Source of the DNA: VRUE01 sp963748075
GTDB taxonomy: Bacteria; Actinomycetota; Thermoleophilia; Solirubrobacterales; 70-9
Assembly (NCBI GenBank): GCA_963748075.1
Contig: CAVVHQ010000023.1
Location: 11,158 to 75,157, forward strand
Length of the DNA: 64,000 nucleotides
Direction: 5' to 3'
The notes under the pieces were generated by a model. That model was not told the DNA's origin, did no database searches, and was given only the letters and a program-made list of their open reading frames with translations. Position numbers and translations under genes: made by a program. Below are positions 17,021 through 25,888 of this stretch, piece by piece (position 1 is the stretch's first letter; each line of letters opens with the position of its first letter).

Positions 17021-18709
17021 TCACCCAGCGCGGCGCTCGTAGTGGTCGTACTTCAGCTCGCGGACCTCCCAGTCCGCGTCCTCGGGGACCGGGAAGAGGT
17101 GACGGACGCGGGGCGTGTCGATCCGCTCGCGGCGCTCGACGTCGCCCTCGACCGCAGGAAAGTCGAGCGTGCTCTCCTCGAGCGCGCGCTGCTCGACCTC
17201 GACCTCCTCCAGCCAGTCCCTCGCGGTGATCCGGATCTCGTCCTCGGCCGGGACCGGCTCGAGGATGCGGGTGTCCTGGTCCATGTCGTGCTCCTCCTCG
17301 TCGATCGGGGTCGGCTCTCCGCTCGCTCCAGTGGACTTTTTGCCCACGGATTCGGGGGCAAAGCGTTCAGCCGCGGGCGCGGTGGGCTGTGGTTCGGGGG
17401 CGGCATCGGAGTTTTCGGGGGCGAGGTCGGAAGCGGATGCGGGTTCGGGTGCGACGGCGATCTCGGCGTCGCCGCTGTCGAGCCCGGTGGCGATCAGGGA
17501 CTCGTCGGCGGCCTCGTTCAGGTCGGCTCCCAGCTGGCCGAGCGCCGCTTCGCGGAGGATGCGGCGAACGCTCTCCTCGATCCAGCCGGCCAGCTCCGCG
17601 GCTCCTTCCACGCGGGCGCCGCTCATCAGCCCTCGCTCCAGCTCCAGCGCCGCTTCGATCCGCTCGCGGACGCCGAGCCGGTCGACCGACCCGTCGGCAA
17701 CCAGCGCCGCGGCCCGCATCGGCAGCGAGGCGCCCACCGGCCCGTGGCCGTCGAGCACCGCGCGCAGCGCCAGCAGGTGGTCGCTGAGCCCTTCCAGGGC
17801 AGTCTCGCGCTCGCAGCCGAGCTCGAAGCGCTGCACCGCCCAGGCGAGCGGGCCCGAGGGGTCGGGGCGGGCCTCCAGGGTGCTCGCCAGCTCCGCCAGT
17901 TCGGCGGCCTCCCGCTCGTCGAGCCGGTAGCCGCCGGGGCGCGGCGCCGGGGCGCCGGTGGCGATGCGGCGCCAGCTCCCCTCGTCGGCCGGTGCGAAGG
18001 CGTAGGGCCCGAGGCCGACGCCGCCGGGCTTGAAGAGGCGCATCACGGTGACCAGCTCGCGCAACTGGCGCAGCGCGGCGGCGGCGCTGTCCGGATCCTC
18101 GCCCTGCTCGGCGATTGCCAGGAACTGCGGTTCCCAGGCGGCGCGGCCCATCCCCTCGCTGCGCTTCGCCTCGATCGGCGCCTCAAAGCCGTCGGCCCGG
18201 ACGATCTGCGCCCCGTCCGGCAGCTGCAGCCGCGGCACGGGCAGCCGCAGGCCGGCGATCGGCGCGACCAGCAGGTCGGCGTCGTCGGCCCCGCCGGCCT
18301 GGGCGTCGAGCGCCGCGAGGGCGGCGTCGAGGCGCTCGCGGTCGAGCGAGAACTCGGTGCAGCCGTCCCACAGCGAGGCGACGAAGACGGTCAGCAGGTG
18401 GGCGGCGCGCTTGCCGGGGTCGGTCGGGACCGTCTCGCCGCGCTGCTCCAGGTAGTCGGCGGCGACGCCCGCGTCCGCGACCGCGTCCCTGGCCGGCTCG
18501 AAGCTCGGCAGCGAGCGCAGCTCGGCCTCGCGCTCGCGCACGTAGCGCCCGGTCAGGGGGACGTAGCTATGGAAGAAGGCCTCGTCGGGACCGGCCTGCT
18601 CGGCGACGTCGAAGGGGATCTGGTCGCCGCTGGCGACCAGGGTGGCGAAGCCGGTCGCCGCCTCGGCGGCGAGCCGCCGCAGCGCCTCGTTGAGCAGGGG
18701 GTCGCGCAC
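17021..18709 (-). CDS. Uncharacterised 562-residue protein with acidic C-terminal half
   Basis: I do not recognise a characterised family. Residues 1-400 are largely helical and Ala/Leu-rich, with a cysteine-poor core and conserved-looking stretches LRLFKPGGVGLGPYAF and HLLALRAVLDGHGPVGASLP; the latter resembles pieces of HEPN-like helical proteins, but this is weak. Residues 400-500 are disordered and rich in Ala, Pro and Glu, and the last 60 residues are very acidic. There is no signal peptide and no membrane segment. It converges on bagAB (stops about 100 bases apart) and is preceded by a GC-rich tandem repeat. Confidence 0.75.
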   Translation of the reverse strand: MRDPLLNEALRRLAAEAATGFATLVASGDQIPFDVAEQAGPDEAFFHSYVPLTGRYVREREAELRSLPSFEPARDAVADAGVAADYLEQRGETVPTDPGKRAAHLLTVFVASLWDGCTEFSLDRERLDAALAALDAQAGGADDADLLVAPIAGLRLPVPRLQLPDGAQIVRADGFEAPIEAKRSEGMGRAAWEPQFLAIAEQGEDPDSAAAALRQLRELVTVMRLFKPGGVGLGPYAFAPADEGSWRRIATGAPAPRPGGYRLDEREAAELAELASTLEARPDPSGPLAWAVQRFELGCERETALEGLSDHLLALRAVLDGHGPVGASLPMRAAALVADGSVDRLGVRERIEAALELERGLMSGARVEGAAELAGWIEESVRRILREAALGQLGADLNEAADESLIATGLDSGDAEIAVAPEPASASDLAPENSDAAPEPQPTAPAAERFAPESVGKKSTGASGEPTPIDEEEHDMDQDTRILEPVPAEDEIRITARDWLEEVEVEQRALEESTLDFPAVEGDVERRERIDTPRVRHLFPVPEDADWEVRELKYDHYERRAG

Positions 18710-18866
18710 GTCCCCCGCTTCCCTCCCACCGGAGGCGCTCCTGCGCCTGCACGCCGCCTTGCAGGACGCGCCGTCGATTCAGTGCCCATACGCGCGCCAC
18801 CCGGCAGTCTGCAGCCGCATGATGAAGGATTGTGGGCACCCCAGCGTGCAAAACCCTGCCGGAAGG

Positions 18867-18934
18867 CCGGGGCCGGAAGCCTGGGGGCCGGAAGCCTGGG
18901 GCCGGAAGCCCGGGGCCGGAAGCCCGGGGCCGAC
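18867..18934. repeat. 14-15-bp GC-rich tandem repeat
   Basis: The unit GGCCGGAAGCCTGG (or CCGG) is repeated four to five times with 14-15-base spacing. It lies between the HxlR gene and the 562-residue gene, in the presumed leader of the latter. Confidence 0.8.
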
Positions 18935-18950
18935 CTATACGAGGCCGTCG

Positions 18951-19295
18951 TCAGGCGGGGACGGCTTCGGTCGATTCCTCTTCGAGCAGCCAGCGGGCGC
19001 CGTAGCGGCGCATGTCCTCGATCAGCGGGACGAGCGCCTCGCCTTTCTCGGTCAGCGCGTACTCGACCCGCGGCGGCACCTCGGGGAAGGTGTGACGGGC
19101 GATGACCCCCTCTTCTTCGAGCGCCCGCAGGCGCAGCGACAGGGTGCGCGGGCTGATCCCCTCCAGCGAGCGCTCCAGCTCGCAGAAGCGCCGGCGGTCG
19201 TCGGCCAGGTCGCGGATCACCAGCAGCGTCCACTTGCCGCAGACCACGTCTGCCGTGCGGCAGACGGGACATCGGGAGTTGCTCTCGGCACTCAT
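18951..19295 (-). CDS. HxlR-family winged-helix regulator
   Basis: Transcription factor of 114 residues with the HxlR/DUF24 winged helix. CPVCRTADVVCGKWTLLVIRDL contains the N-terminal cysteine typical of redox- or electrophile-sensing members, and FCELERSLEGISPRTLSLRLRALEEEGV is the recognition helix region, followed by the wing (PPRVEYALTEKGEAL). Such regulators act as dimers on nearby promoters, often on an oxidoreductase gene, but none is adjacent here. The start is preceded by a region without an obvious ribosome-binding site. Confidence 0.88.
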   Translation of the reverse strand: MSAESNSRCPVCRTADVVCGKWTLLVIRDLADDRRRFCELERSLEGISPRTLSLRLRALEEEGVIARHTFPEVPPRVEYALTEKGEALVPLIEDMRRYGARWLLEEESTEAVPA

Positions 19296-19370
19296 CTTTC
19301 AGCGCATCGCTCCGAACCGGGTTGTCTCCGATCGGCTCGGCAAAGCGAGTTTAGCGCCAACGCTTCACTT

Positions 19371-19436
19371 ACTGAAGCTATGGCCTCGACGGAGGCCCGA
19401 GCGACTGAAGCTATGGCCTCGGCGGAGGCCCGAGCG
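19371..19436. repeat. 33-bp direct repeat, two units
   Basis: ACTGAAGCTATGGCCTCGAC and the next 13 bases are repeated immediately with one mismatch. The second unit runs into the stop codon and last codons of the pilO-linked gene, so the repeat lies in its 3' end. Confidence 0.8.
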
Positions 19437-20403
19437 CCGGCCCGCTGAAGCGCGCCCGAGGCGAGCGCTTGTCGCCCGCCTGGCCGGCCGAGACCGTGTC
19501 GATCCTGGTCACCTTGATCCGGTAGGCGACCCTGTCCGCGCCGTAGGCGAGTTCGAGCGGGAAGCCCGGTTCGATTTCGAGCAGTTCGCAGAGCCCGCCG
19601 GGCGCCCGGGTGACGCAGTTGAAGTCGCCGTCCAGCGAACGCACCTCGTGGGAGACGAGGAAGAAGACCTTGCCGTTGTGCAGGTTGACCCCGCCCAGGG
19701 TGACCACCGGCCTCTTCTCGCCCGGCAGCTGGGCCAGCGTCTTGACCCGGTGGCGGACCTGCGGCTCGCTCATCTTCCGGCCTCCGTCGGCGGTCGGTTC
19801 CGCGTGGGAGATCTGCACGTCGAAGACGAATTCGAACAGATGGACGCCCGAGTTCTGCGGGTTGTTGGGGGCGCCGCCTCCCGAGCCGCCGCCTCCCGAG
19901 CCGCCGCCTCCGGAGCCGCCTCCCCCGGAGCCGTCGCCGCCTCCCCCGGAACCGGAGGAGCCGCCGCCGGCTTCGACCGTGGTGGTCGAGCCTCCGCTCG
20001 TGGACGACCCTTCGCCGGAAGACGAGGACGAGCCGCCTCCTCCCGAGGTTCCCGAGCCGCTGCCCGGCGGCGGGCCGGTGAACTGCTGTTCGAAGGGGTC
20101 GGACGGCGACCGGCCCTTGAGTCGCTTGCGGTAGTCGCGCAACCCGGGCTCGGCCTGGACCACGGTGAGGCTCGATCCCGTCACCCCCACCGCCGCGACC
20201 CCCGCGGAGGCGCCGCCGCCGGCCGGCGGCGCCAGCGTCTCTTCCCGGTCGTCGCCGAGCAGGAAGGGCACGGCGGCGATCGCCACCAGCACCAGGGCGA
20301 TCAGCGGCAGCAGGCGGCGGTCGCGCAGGTCGTAGTAGAGATCGGCGAGGAAGACGGGCGCCTTCAGCTGCGGCCGCCTCAGATCCGGCCCCTTCAGGTT
20401 CAT
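19411..20403 (-). CDS. pilMNO-linked membrane protein with Gly/Ser linker (PilP position)
   Basis: Bitopic protein of 330 residues with one N-terminal membrane segment (LLPLIALVLVAIAAVPFLLG, about residues 31-50). A long Gly/Ser/Thr low-complexity linker follows (about 108-185), then a C-terminal domain with beta-strand character (VHLFEFVFDVQISHAE and KVFFLVSHEVRSLDGDFNCV). Its start overlaps the pilO stop as ATGA, so it is the last gene of the pilM-N-O unit and occupies the place of pilP. I see no lipoprotein signal and no real PilP similarity, so it is named by position. It probably bridges the inner-membrane T4P platform to the cell wall. Confidence 0.75.
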   Translation of the reverse strand: MNLKGPDLRRPQLKAPVFLADLYYDLRDRRLLPLIALVLVAIAAVPFLLGDDREETLAPPAGGGASAGVAAVGVTGSSLTVVQAEPGLRDYRKRLKGRSPSDPFEQQFTGPPPGSGSGTSGGGGSSSSSGEGSSTSGGSTTTVEAGGGSSGSGGGGDGSGGGGSGGGGSGGGGSGGGAPNNPQNSGVHLFEFVFDVQISHAEPTADGGRKMSEPQVRHRVKTLAQLPGEKRPVVTLGGVNLHNGKVFFLVSHEVRSLDGDFNCVTRAPGGLCELLEIEPGFPLELAYGADRVAYRIKVTRIDTVSAGQAGDKRSPRARFSGPALGPPPRP

Positions 20404-21176
20404 CGCGCCGCTCCGATCGTCGCCGCGGTCGGGGTCGCTTCGCTCGTCCCCGGGCCCTGCGAGCCGGCGCCACCGGTCTGGCCCTCGCTCGGCGGGGTCA
20501 GGTAGGTGGTGACGGAGAAGGTCGCTTCGAGCGTCGGGAAGCCGGCTTTCGGGTCGCCCGTCAGGGAGAAGCCGTCGATCGTCAGCAGGCGCCCGTCGAC
20601 CGAGACCCTTTCCTTGTTGGTGTTGACCAGCCCGTCCAGCCCCTTGATGAAGTCGGCGATCTGGAAGAAGCTGCCCTCGAAGGTGAGCGTGTAGGGCATC
20701 ACCGCGAGGCCCGCCGGTCCGATCGTCGCCCCCAGCGGCAGCAGCGAGGCGGCCGCCTCGGTCGCCGACACCGAAGCGCCTTCGCCGCCGGCGCTCGACG
20801 GCGCCGCGGCTTCTTCTTCTTCGCCGCTGCCGGAGCCGGCTTCCAGTTCGAGATGGTCGAACCTCACCCCCGCCTGCCCGGAGATCCGGTTCACCTGAAC
20901 CAGCAGGGACGCGGTTTCGGAGTCGCGGGGCACCGCCTTGCCGAGCACGACCAGCTTCTGGTAGTCGCGCGGGAACTGGCTGCGCGCCGCCAGCGCCGCG
21001 GCGACTTCCGAGCGGTGTCCGGCGAGCGAGGTCTTCAGCTCCTTCGCCTGGTCGCCGAGCTTGCTCGCTTCGTCGCGCTTCGGCCCCAGCGCGAGCAGCC
21101 AGAAGGCGACCGCGAGGGCGGCGACGGCCAGCATCCCGGCGACGATCGCGTTGGTCCAGCTGGTCCGCAGCTTCAT
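20400..21176 (-). CDS. pilO: PilO, type IV pilus alignment-complex protein
   Basis: PilO-like inner-membrane protein of 258 residues with a short cytoplasmic N-terminus, one membrane segment (AIVAGMLAVAALAVAFWLLA, about residues 10-30), a coiled coil (RDEASKLGDQAKELKTSLAG) and a ferredoxin-like periplasmic domain ending in VTTYLTPP. It pairs with PilN to align the motor with the pilus. The ATG at 21174-21176 is one base from the pilN stop and was chosen because the upstream extension of the frame is only a shadow of pilN. A Glu/Ser-rich loop lies at about 135-160. Confidence 0.88.
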   Translation of the reverse strand: MKLRTSWTNAIVAGMLAVAALAVAFWLLALGPKRDEASKLGDQAKELKTSLAGHRSEVAAALAARSQFPRDYQKLVVLGKAVPRDSETASLLVQVNRISGQAGVRFDHLELEAGSGSGEEEEAAAPSSAGGEGASVSATEAAASLLPLGATIGPAGLAVMPYTLTFEGSFFQIADFIKGLDGLVNTNKERVSVDGRLLTIDGFSLTGDPKAGFPTLEATFSVTTYLTPPSEGQTGGAGSQGPGTSEATPTAATIGAAR

Positions 21177-21177
21177 C

Positions 21178-22017
21178 TCAGCCGCCTTCCGCGCTCGTGG
21201 TCGAGGATTCGGCGGCTTCGCCGGACGCGGCGGCGCTCGCCGAGGTTTCGCTCGACGCCGACTGCGCCTTTTCGGTCGCCGAGGGCGTCGCTTCGCCTTC
21301 CGCGGAGCCGGTCGTCGGGATCGGCGCGGCGTCGAAGGCGACGACGATTTCGAACTTGGCGATGAACGCGCGGGTGCGGCATTCCTCGCTCGTCCCGCCG
21401 TCGGCGGAGCCCGAGCTGGTGGCTGCGCCGCTGCTCCCTTCATCGTCTTCCCTCTCGCCGAGTTCCGAGGACTGCACGCCCACCCGGGTGACGCCGTCGA
21501 TGTCCTCCAGCGCGGTCACGAAGCCCGCCACCGCTTCCTGGCCGGTCGTGCAGCCGACCAGTTCCAGCGCCGGCCCCGGGACCGAGGACCGCACGTCCGA
21601 CCCGGAGGCGCCGCCCGACCCGCCGCTGACGTTGGTGTCCGGCGTCGCCGACGCGGTGAGGTTGACCAGCCAGACGTCGTCGGGCAGCACCAGCGACAGT
21701 TCGCGCATCACCCGCTCCCAGTCGAAGCGGCTGTCGGCGAGGCTCTGGACCGTCGCCACCCGCTGTTCGCTGAGGCTGCGGAACTGGGTGTAGGAGGCGA
21801 GGCGGGTCGCCCTGGCCGTCGCCGCGGCGTCTTCGCGCTTCAGCTTCGCGACCTCGTCCTTGCGTTCGGAGATCTGGTTGTCGGTGAGGACCAGGGCGAC
21901 GACGCCGACCAGCACCGCGACCAGGGCGCCGAGCACGATGTAGGCGAGCGGGCCGGTGCGCAGCGGCGCCTGCTCGCCGCGGCGTTCCTCGGGCGGGATC
22001 AGGTTGACCGGGCGCAC
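21178..22017 (-). CDS. pilN: PilN, type IV pilus assembly protein
   Basis: PilN-like bitopic protein of 279 residues. The N-terminal motif VNLIPPEERR is the conserved PilN peptide that sits in the groove of PilM. One membrane segment follows (YIVLGALVAVLVGVVALVLT, about 26-45), then a coiled coil and the PilN periplasmic domain (VMRELSLVLPDDVWLVNLTAS). The C-terminal 100 residues are low-complexity Ser/Ala/Glu. The GTG at 22015-22017 lies 3 bases after the corrected pilM stop. The CTTGQEAVAGFVTALEDI segment belongs to the second half of the fold. Confidence 0.88.
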   Translation of the reverse strand: MRPVNLIPPEERRGEQAPLRTGPLAYIVLGALVAVLVGVVALVLTDNQISERKDEVAKLKREDAAATARATRLASYTQFRSLSEQRVATVQSLADSRFDWERVMRELSLVLPDDVWLVNLTASATPDTNVSGGSGGASGSDVRSSVPGPALELVGCTTGQEAVAGFVTALEDIDGVTRVGVQSSELGEREDDEGSSGAATSSGSADGGTSEECRTRAFIAKFEIVVAFDAAPIPTTGSAEGEATPSATEKAQSASSETSASAAASGEAAESSTTSAEGG

Positions 22018-22020
22018 GGC

Positions 22021-23134
22021 TCAGTCCTCCAGGGCGAGGCCGAAGGGAAGGGTCAGTCGCGCCGCGGCGGGCTCCTCGAAGCCGGCCAGGGCGGCCGGGC
22101 GCGGAGACGGCGATCGGCAGGCCGAGGCCGACCTCCATCCGCGGCCCGAGGCCGGGGATGGAGCTGCCGGGGCCGCAGAGGACGATCCGCTCGACCGGCA
22201 GCGCCCCCTCCTGGGCGCCGTAGTAGTCGAGCGAGAGGCGCAGCTCGTCGATCAGCGAGGTGACGCCCTCCTCCAGGGCGCGGCGCGCCTCGGCCACCGT
22301 CTCGGCGTCCCCCTCGAGCTGCTCCACGGGGCTCTCCAGCCCGACGTGCGAGAGCCACTGGGTCGCGTGCTCGGGCCGCAGGCCGCGGGTGCTCGCGAGG
22401 CGGGCCGAGATCGACTCCAGGCCGGCGTAGGAGACGCGGGTGAACAGGCAGGTGTTGCGGCGCGCGACGGCGAGGTTGGTGACGTCGCCGAAGCTGCAGT
22501 AGAGGACGGCGCCGGGCGGGCGGGCCGCCGGCTCGGCGTCGTTCCCGGCGGCCTCCTCCCCGCCGCCGGCCGCCGCCTCGCCGACCGCGTTCAGGGCGCG
22601 GATCATGCCGAAGGCGGTGAGGTCGACGCCGATCAAATCGAGGCCGGCGCTGCGGATCGGCTCGACGAAGGAGGCGACCATGTCGCGGCGGGCGGCGACG
22701 ACGACGACGTCGACCTGAGCGGTGGCGCCCTCCTCGGCCGGGACGCCGCCGACCACCTGGTGCTCGAGCACCGCCTGGTCGAGCGGCATCGGCACCTGCT
22801 CCTGCGCCTGGAAGCGAACCGCCGCCTCCATCTCCTTCGGGTCCTCGATCGCCGGCAGGCGCACGGTGCGGGCCACGACCCGCTGGTTGCCGACCCCGAG
22901 CCTCACCCGCTTCGCGAGCTTGTGCTCGGCGAAGAGCGACTTCAGCGCCCCCGCCATCCGCTCCGGGTCGAGGACCTCCCCCTCGTGGAAGGCGCCGGGG
23001 TCGAGCGGGCCGATCGCCGAGGCGGCCACCTGCGCCGACCCGTTGACCGAGACCTCGGTCGCGGCGATGCTGCCCGCCTCGATCTCGAGGCCGACGAGGT
23101 TGCCGGTCTGCTTGTGCGTGAGTTGGAAGCGCAT
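22021..23134 (-). CDS. pilM: PilM, actin-like type IV pilus protein, one frameshift near the 3' end
   Basis: FtsA/actin-like ATPase PilM that recruits PilN on the cytosolic face. The fold is recognisable from VGLEIEAGSIAATEV through QAQEQVPMPLDQAVLEHQVV and the adenine-binding segment ERIVLCGPGSSIPGLGPRME. After LPIAVSAP the frame shifts near 22085; in the next frame ALAGFEEPAAARLTLPFGL completes a normal PilM C-terminus and stops at 22021, three bases before pilN. One extra base in a G/C run explains the break. It may be a sequence error or a real lesion. A WhiG-like promoter lies about 40 bases upstream. Confidence 0.85.
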
Positions 23135-23174
23135 CGGGTCGGCCGGCGCGATGGGCGCGCGGGCCCTTCCTCAA

Positions 23175-23199
23175 TCGACAGGAATGCCCCCAACCTTTC
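23175..23199 (-). promoter_or_regulatory. WhiG/FliA-like promoter of pilM
   Basis: On the minus strand GAAAG, 15 bases, GTCGATTG. This matches the sigma-28 pattern (TAAAG, 14-15, GCCGATAA) and the motif shared by the other T4P units. It lies about 40 bases before the pilM start. Confidence 0.55.
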
Positions 23200-23324
23200 G
23201 CCCTGCAACTACCCAGTTATTGGCGAACCTGGACGAACGGACGAGGCCGACGCCGACCCGCCGCCGCCCATTTCCAGACGTGCCGGGAGTTAGATACCCG
23301 TGTGGGCACACAATCACCGGCACG

Positions 23325-24083
23325 TCAGAACGCGCCCAGGTACCAGTCGACCAGCGCTTCGCCGGCCAGCAGGCCGACCACGCCGCCCAGGGCGAGGAAG
23401 GGGCCGAAGGGGATCGCCCGCTTGCGCGCCGCGGCGCCGTGGCGGGCGATCATCGCCAGGCCGACCAGCGAACCGGCGAGCAGCGCGACGAGCAGCGCCG
23501 GGGCGACGTCGCGCCCCAGGAAGAGGCCCATCGTCGCCGCCAGCTTGACGTCGCCGAGCCCCATCCCGCGCGGGTAGGCGAGCGCCGCCGCGAGCAGCAG
23601 GCCGCCGGCCGCGGCGGCGGCGATCGCCCGCTCGGGCAGGCTGGCGGGATCGGTCGCGGCGACGATCGCCAGGCCGGCGAGGGCGGCGGCGAGCAGGATC
23701 TTGTTGGGGATCACCCGCCGTTCCAGGTCGGTCAACGTGACCGCCGCCAGGGCGGTCGCGAAGACCAGCCCCAGCGCCACCTCCCCCGGCTCGTCCCAGA
23801 GCACCAGCACGGTGGCCGCGTAGAGGGCGCCGAGCGCCAGCTCGACCAGCGGGTAGCGGGGCGAGATCGGGGCGCCGCAGCAGCGCGCCCGCCCCCGCAG
23901 CGCCAGCCAGGAGACGACCGGGACGTTGTCGTAGGCGGCGATCTGCGCCCCGCAGGCCGGACAGCGCGAGCGCGGCCCGACGATCGACTCGCCGCGCGGC
24001 ACCCGGTAGGCGACGACGCTGGCGAAGCTGCCGGCGATCGCCCCGCCGAGGAAGGCCAGTGTCGCGATCGCCGCCATCTGCAC
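23325..24083 (-). CDS. pilD: PilD, prepilin peptidase/N-methyltransferase
   Basis: Aspartic prepilin peptidase (A24A) of 252 residues with about eight membrane segments. It cleaves the leader of prepilins at Gly and methylates the new N-terminus. The N-terminal cysteine motif RCPACGAQI and CCGAPIS is present. The catalytic aspartates are in LTDLERRVIPN and GMGLGDVKLAA, both intact. GTG at 24083 or ATG at 24077 is the start; the WhiG-like promoter immediately upstream would make the transcript nearly leaderless. It sits between pilM and the minor prepilin genes, whose products it would process. Confidence 0.92.
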   Translation of the reverse strand: MQMAAIATLAFLGGAIAGSFASVVAYRVPRGESIVGPRSRCPACGAQIAAYDNVPVVSWLALRGRARCCGAPISPRYPLVELALGALYAATVLVLWDEPGEVALGLVFATALAAVTLTDLERRVIPNKILLAAALAGLAIVAATDPASLPERAIAAAAAGGLLLAAALAYPRGMGLGDVKLAATMGLFLGRDVAPALLVALLAGSLVGLAMIARHGAAARKRAIPFGPFLALGGVVGLLAGEALVDWYLGAF

Positions 24084-24090
24084 GGGAGGT

Positions 24091-24115
24091 TCGACAGCGG
24101 CGCCCGGTTCCTTGA
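24091..24115 (-). promoter_or_regulatory. WhiG/FliA-like promoter of pilD
   Basis: Minus strand TCAAG, 15 bases, GTCGAACC, ending about 5-8 bases before the pilD start codon. Confidence 0.55.
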
Positions 24116-24164
24116 GCGGCGGTGGCCGCCTGCCGGCCCGGCCGCAGCGGGGCGGGCCGGGCGG

Positions 24165-24458
24165 CTATCCGGGGAAGTCGAGCGTCTCGCGCTGGATGTG
24201 CCAGGCCGGCTCGACCGGGTCGAGGAAGTTCGGCGGCTCGATGTAGCGCAGACGGTCGTCGTAGACGTAGTTCTTCAGGTAGCCGTGGGGGGCGGTCGTC
24301 CCGACCGTGCCGCGGAATTTCTGCGAGATCGCCCCCATCACGTTCAGCGAGCCCAGATCGTTGCCGCAGTCGTAGTGATCGACGATGAACGAGTGGTCGA
24401 TCGCGAGGATCGCGGCTTCCGGCTGCCGGCCGGGAAGCGCGCCGCTCAGCGGCGCGTT
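24165..24458 (-). pseudogene. C-terminal remnant of a second PilX-type pilus protein
   Basis: An open frame without a start reads AILAIDHSFIVDHYDCGNDLGSLNVMGAISQKFRGTVG (split here only by its own residues DC) and ends with a YVYDDRLRY and ETLDFPG tail. As I remember it, this ending is typical of actinobacterial PilX-like pilus proteins that end with a beta-solenoid. It begins just after the pilV-like stop, so the N-terminal prepilin part is missing. It could also be an exchangeable C-terminal module formerly joined to the upstream gene. There is no sign of expression. Confidence 0.5.
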
Positions 24459-24465
24459 GACGCTC

Positions 24466-25888
24466 TCACGGCCCAGGAGGCGGCGCCCCGGTCGTCGCCA
24501 GCTGGATCCGGCTGTCGAAGCTCGGCGAGTCGTAGCGGAGCTGCAGAGCGCTCGGGGTTTCGGCGCCGACGCTGAGCGCCAGGCCCAGCTGCGACCCCGG
24601 CGGCACCGGCAGCGCCCCGCCTTCCCCCGCGTAGCCGAAGCTCAGCGGCAGCGATATCTCCGTCCAGCCGGAGCTCGGCCACGACTGGGCGAAGTAGCTG
24701 AAGTCGAGGCTGAGCGGCGGGCCGAGGTTGAACGCCAGCGTGTCGGTGGTCACGCCTTCCGAGTGCGACCTGACGAACAGCCAGGCGCAGATCCGGCCCT
24801 TGTAGACGCCGCCGCCCAGCGTCTCCGTCCAGAGATTGAGCGTGCCTTCCCCGGTCAGCAGCAGGTCCTGGGCGCCTTCGTGTTCTGGTACCGGTTGCGA
24901 CAACCAGCGGTGGACCTGCTTGAACGCTTCGGGATGGGGTCCGGTTCGGTGGCGACGCCGCTCGCCAGTTCGCTCGCTTCTTCCGAGCCGCATTCGCTGC
25001 CGGGTTCGATCTGGAGACCTCGGTCCTCTTCTCCCCCTTCTTTCGGCTCGACGTCGGTCGAGAAGTCGTAGGGGAGGTTGACCGGTTTTTCTTCTTCTCC
25101 TTCTTCTTCCAATTTCGGCGCTTCGGGCCAGAGCAGGTCGGGCGCGCCGGGACGCTTTCTTTCCGCACGCCGTCTTCGCAGTCGCCCCGCGTGTTGTGGG
25201 TCGGATGGACGCCTTCTTCCGGCGGAGGTTCCAGGCGGGCCGGCTGGTCGCAGGGCGTGTCGGTCAGCAGCAGCGTCCAGGGGACGTCTTCGCTGCCGCC
25301 CGGTTCGGTCGACGGGAAGCTCGACGGTTCGGCGTCGGGGTCGACGAACTGGCCCTGGATTTCCTGGTAGCGGCGGGTCCCGCCCGGCACCGTCCGTTCG
25401 AAGCTCACCGCGACCACGGCCCGCTTCAGGTGGCGGCTGTCCTGGCAGAGCGAGAACGGGCAGGTGTCCCAGACCACGTAGCGGTAGACGCTGCCCCGCA
25501 CGTCGCCGACCTGGAAGTCTTTCGGGCCCGGTTCGACAGTGCCGCCTTCGATCGCTTCCCCGTTGGCGGTGCCGCCGTTGTAGACGAGCCGCTTCAGGCC
25601 GGTGCCGTCGCGCCCGGTGTAGAAGAAGCTGCCGGCGATCCGCGAGTCGGGATCGGCGGGGTCCGACGCGGAGGACGGCAATGAGGTGAGGGCGAGTTCT
25701 TTGTAGGAGACCCGCCGCAGCTTCTCCATTTCCCGCTGCAGGACGTTGGCGACAACCTGGCTCTGTTCGGCGCGGAAGGTGTTGCGGGTGGCGGCGTCGA
25801 CGATGCCGAGCACGCCGAGGCTGCCGATCACCAGGATCAGGCCCGCGACCACGACCTCGACCACCGTCAGGCCGTCTTCGCGCCTCAT
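24466..25888 (-). pseudogene. PilV-like minor prepilin with beta-rich C-terminal domain, two frameshifts
   Basis: The N-terminus REDGLTVVEVVVAGLILVIG is a class III prepilin signal with cleavage after Gly and Glu at the +5-like position. The pilin part continues to VDPDAEPSSFPS. The frame breaks near 25170 and again near 24940; rejoining gives an acidic linker (EEEGEEEKP) and a C-terminal jelly-roll-like domain from LLLTGEGTLNLWTETL to DSRIQLATT. The total of about 470 residues is large for a minor pilin. Such a tip domain might bind carbohydrate. Its ATG overlaps the pilW-like stop. Processing would be by PilD. Confidence 0.7.

Noticed and set aside
18867..18934. CRISPR or iteron origin
   Set aside because: The 14-15-bp GC-rich units have no spacers, no AT-rich stretch and no replication gene nearby.
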